Source: Acuticoccus sp. MNP-M23
GTDB lineage: Bacteria > Pseudomonadota > Alphaproteobacteria > Rhizobiales > Amorphaceae
Assembly: GCF_031195445.1 (NCBI RefSeq)
Contig: NZ_CP133480.1
Span: forward strand, 4,208,501 to 4,272,500
DNA: 64,000 nucleotides
Direction of reading: 5' to 3'
The position numbers and the translations under genes are program-made. Each line of letters opens with the position of its first letter. Position 1 is the stretch's first letter. Below are positions 62,519 to 64,000 of the stretch, piece by piece. The notes beneath the pieces were generated by a model that was not told where the DNA came from, made no database searches, and saw only the letters and a program-made list of their open reading frames with translations.

Positions 62519-64000
62519 TGCGGATCGAACGACGCTACACCAAGGACGGCAAGTCCCCCTACGACGGAATTGAATTTCGCACGGCGACCTCCGAGATCCG
62601 CAATCCCAACGGATCAACGGTGTTCAAGCTCGAAAACGTGATGGTCCCGAAGACCTGGAGCCAGGTCGCGACCGACATCATCGCGCAGAAATATTTCCGC
62701 AAGGCCGGCGTCCCCGCCAAGCTGAAGAAGGTGAAGGAGTCCGGCGTTCCATCGTGGCTCAACCGCTCCGTGCCCGACCAGAAGGCCATCGATGTCCTTC
62801 CCGCCGACGAGCGCGATGTGGGCGAGACCGACAGCCGCGCGGTGTTCGACCGCCTTGCCGGCGCATGGACCTACTGGGGCCACAAGCACGGCTACTTCGA
62901 CACCGAGAGCGACGCCCTCGCTTTCTACGACGAAGTACGCTTCATGCTCGCCACCCAGAAGGTGGCCCCCAACTCGCCGCAGTGGTTCAACACCGGCCTG
63001 CACTGGGCCTACGGCATCGATGGTCCCAGCCAGGGCCACCATTATGTCGATCCGCTGAAAAAGGTGCTGACGCGCTCGAACTCCGCCTACGAGCATCCGC
63101 AGCCGCACGCCTGCTTCATCCAGTCCGTGTCCGACGATCTCGTCAACGATGGCGGCATCATGGACCTGTGGGTCCGCGAGGCGCGCCTCTTCAAGTACGG
63201 CTCCGGCACCGGCTCCAACTTCTCGGCAATCCGCGGCTCGGGTGAAAAGCTCGCCGGCGGCGGCAAGTCGTCCGGCCTGATGTCGTTCCTGAAGATCGGC
63301 GACCGCGCCGCCGGGGCGATCAAATCGGGCGGCACCACCCGCCGTGCGGCAAAGATGGTGGTGGTCGACGTCGATCACCCCGATATCGAGGAATACGTCG
63401 ACTGGAAGGTCCGCGAGGAGCAGAAGGTCGCGGCGCTCGTCACCGGGTCCAAGGTCGTCAAGCAGCACCTCACCGCGGTGATGAAGGCCTGCGTCAACTG
63501 CGAGGGCTCGGGCGAAGATTGCTTCGACCCCGAAAAGAACCCCGCCCTCAAGCGCGAGATCAAGGCTGCCCGCCGCGCGCATGTGCCGGAAAACTACGTC
63601 CTGCGCATCATCCAGTTCGCCAAGCAGGGCTACACCAACGTCGAATTCCCCGAATACGACACCGACTGGGATTCCGAAGCCTACCTCACCGTCGCAGGCC
63701 AGAACTCCAACAACTCGGTGCGCGTCACCGATCAGTTCCTGCGCGCCGTGGAAAAGGACGAGAACTGGGACCTCACCTACCGCACCTCCGGCGATGTGGC
63801 GAAGACCATCAACGCCCGTGACCTGTGGGAGAAGGTGGGCTACGCCGCCTGGGCATCCGCCGACCCCGGCATCCAGTTCCACACCACCATCAACGACTGG
63901 CACACCTGCCCCGAGGGCGGCGAGATCAACGCGTCCAATCCGTGCTCGGAATACATGTTCCTGGACGACACGGCGTGTAACCTCGCATCCCTCAATCTGA
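62519..64000 (+). CDS. nrdJ: Adenosylcobalamin-dependent ribonucleotide reductase NrdJ, 3' end outside window
   Basis: 494 visible residues, open to the right edge; alphaproteobacterial NrdJ runs to roughly 1,200, so most of the C-terminal half is missing. N-terminus MRIERRYTKDGKSPYDGIEF. Catalytic elements: C199 (PHACFIQSV), N474-P-C476-S-E478 (ASNPCSEYM, the thiyl-radical Cys with its Asn and Glu) and C487 (DDTACNLASL). A CxxC plus Cys insertion (C325, C328, C335) lies between these. It reduces ribonucleotides using adenosylcobalamin, independent of oxygen. ATG 62519 has GGGA about 11 bases upstream. A candidate NrdR box and leader hairpins lie upstream. Confidence 0.95.

Noticed and set aside
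62614-63903. 429-codon open frame opposite nrdJ
   Set aside because: Antisense to strongly conserved ribonucleotide reductase sequence; no own features.

Overview
The window looks like a chromosomal segment of a high-GC alphaproteobacterium, most likely a free-living member of the Hyphomicrobiales (Rhizobiales). Grounds: GC-rich codon use throughout; a stand-alone RibH2-type lumazine synthase under an FMN riboswitch; a B12-dependent ribonucleotide reductase (NrdJ); a MaoC/CoA-ester-lyase pair; and many solute-binding-protein transporters (BMP-type ABC, TAXI, TRAP DctPQM, TctABC, MalFGK-type ABC). The genus cannot be fixed from sequence alone. No phage, IS element, integrase or CRISPR array is seen.

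Layout. 1-1.6 kb: start of a BMP-family nucleoside/purine-type ABC importer (minus). 1.7-4.5 kb: a 2OG-Fe(II) oxygenase, a GT61-like glycosyltransferase and a sulfotransferase (surface glycan decoration). 4.7-10.1 kb: a membrane-anchored TAXI solute-binding protein facing a large PKD-like/RTX secreted protein. 10.5-12.9 kb: a large MscS-type channel. 12.9-20.6 kb: an arylmalonate-decarboxylase/maleate-isomerase-like enzyme divergent from a TRAP transporter plus hydantoinase/oxoprolinase HyuA-HyuB operon. 20.9-24.7 kb: a PAS-GGDEF cyclase, and a LysR regulator divergent from ilvD. 25-28.8 kb: a secreted sulfatase divergent from a membrane TolB-N-like/TPR protein. 28.9-32 kb: tex and riboswitch-controlled ribH. 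32-48.4 kb: a catabolic island with tctABC, a glyoxalase-like protein, a threonate-type dehydrogenase, an FAD oxidase, RidA, a sugar-type ABC importer, an SDR and a GntR/FadR regulator. Divergent from these are two tandem mandelate-racemase-like enzymes and two unrecognised proteins.

48.7-64 kb is mostly housekeeping and signalling: a cold-shock protein with a strong terminator, a DUF1206 membrane protein, tRNA-Gln(CTG), DUF971, moaA, a Bcr/CflA transporter, Mrp, NAD kinase, MaoC plus CoA-ester lyase, GST, ndk and DinB. It ends with two CSS-type EAL phosphodiesterases of identical length and the first 494 codons of nrdJ, which runs off the end.

The best candidates for undescribed biology are the GntR-controlled sugar-acid island (36-48.4 kb), in which one enolase-superfamily copy has lost the canonical Asp of the His-Asp dyad and two unknown proteins close the operon, and the sulfatase/TolB-TPR divergent pair. 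Several start codons were revised on Shine-Dalgarno evidence, often to TTG or GTG. These revisions are inferences from the sequence alone.
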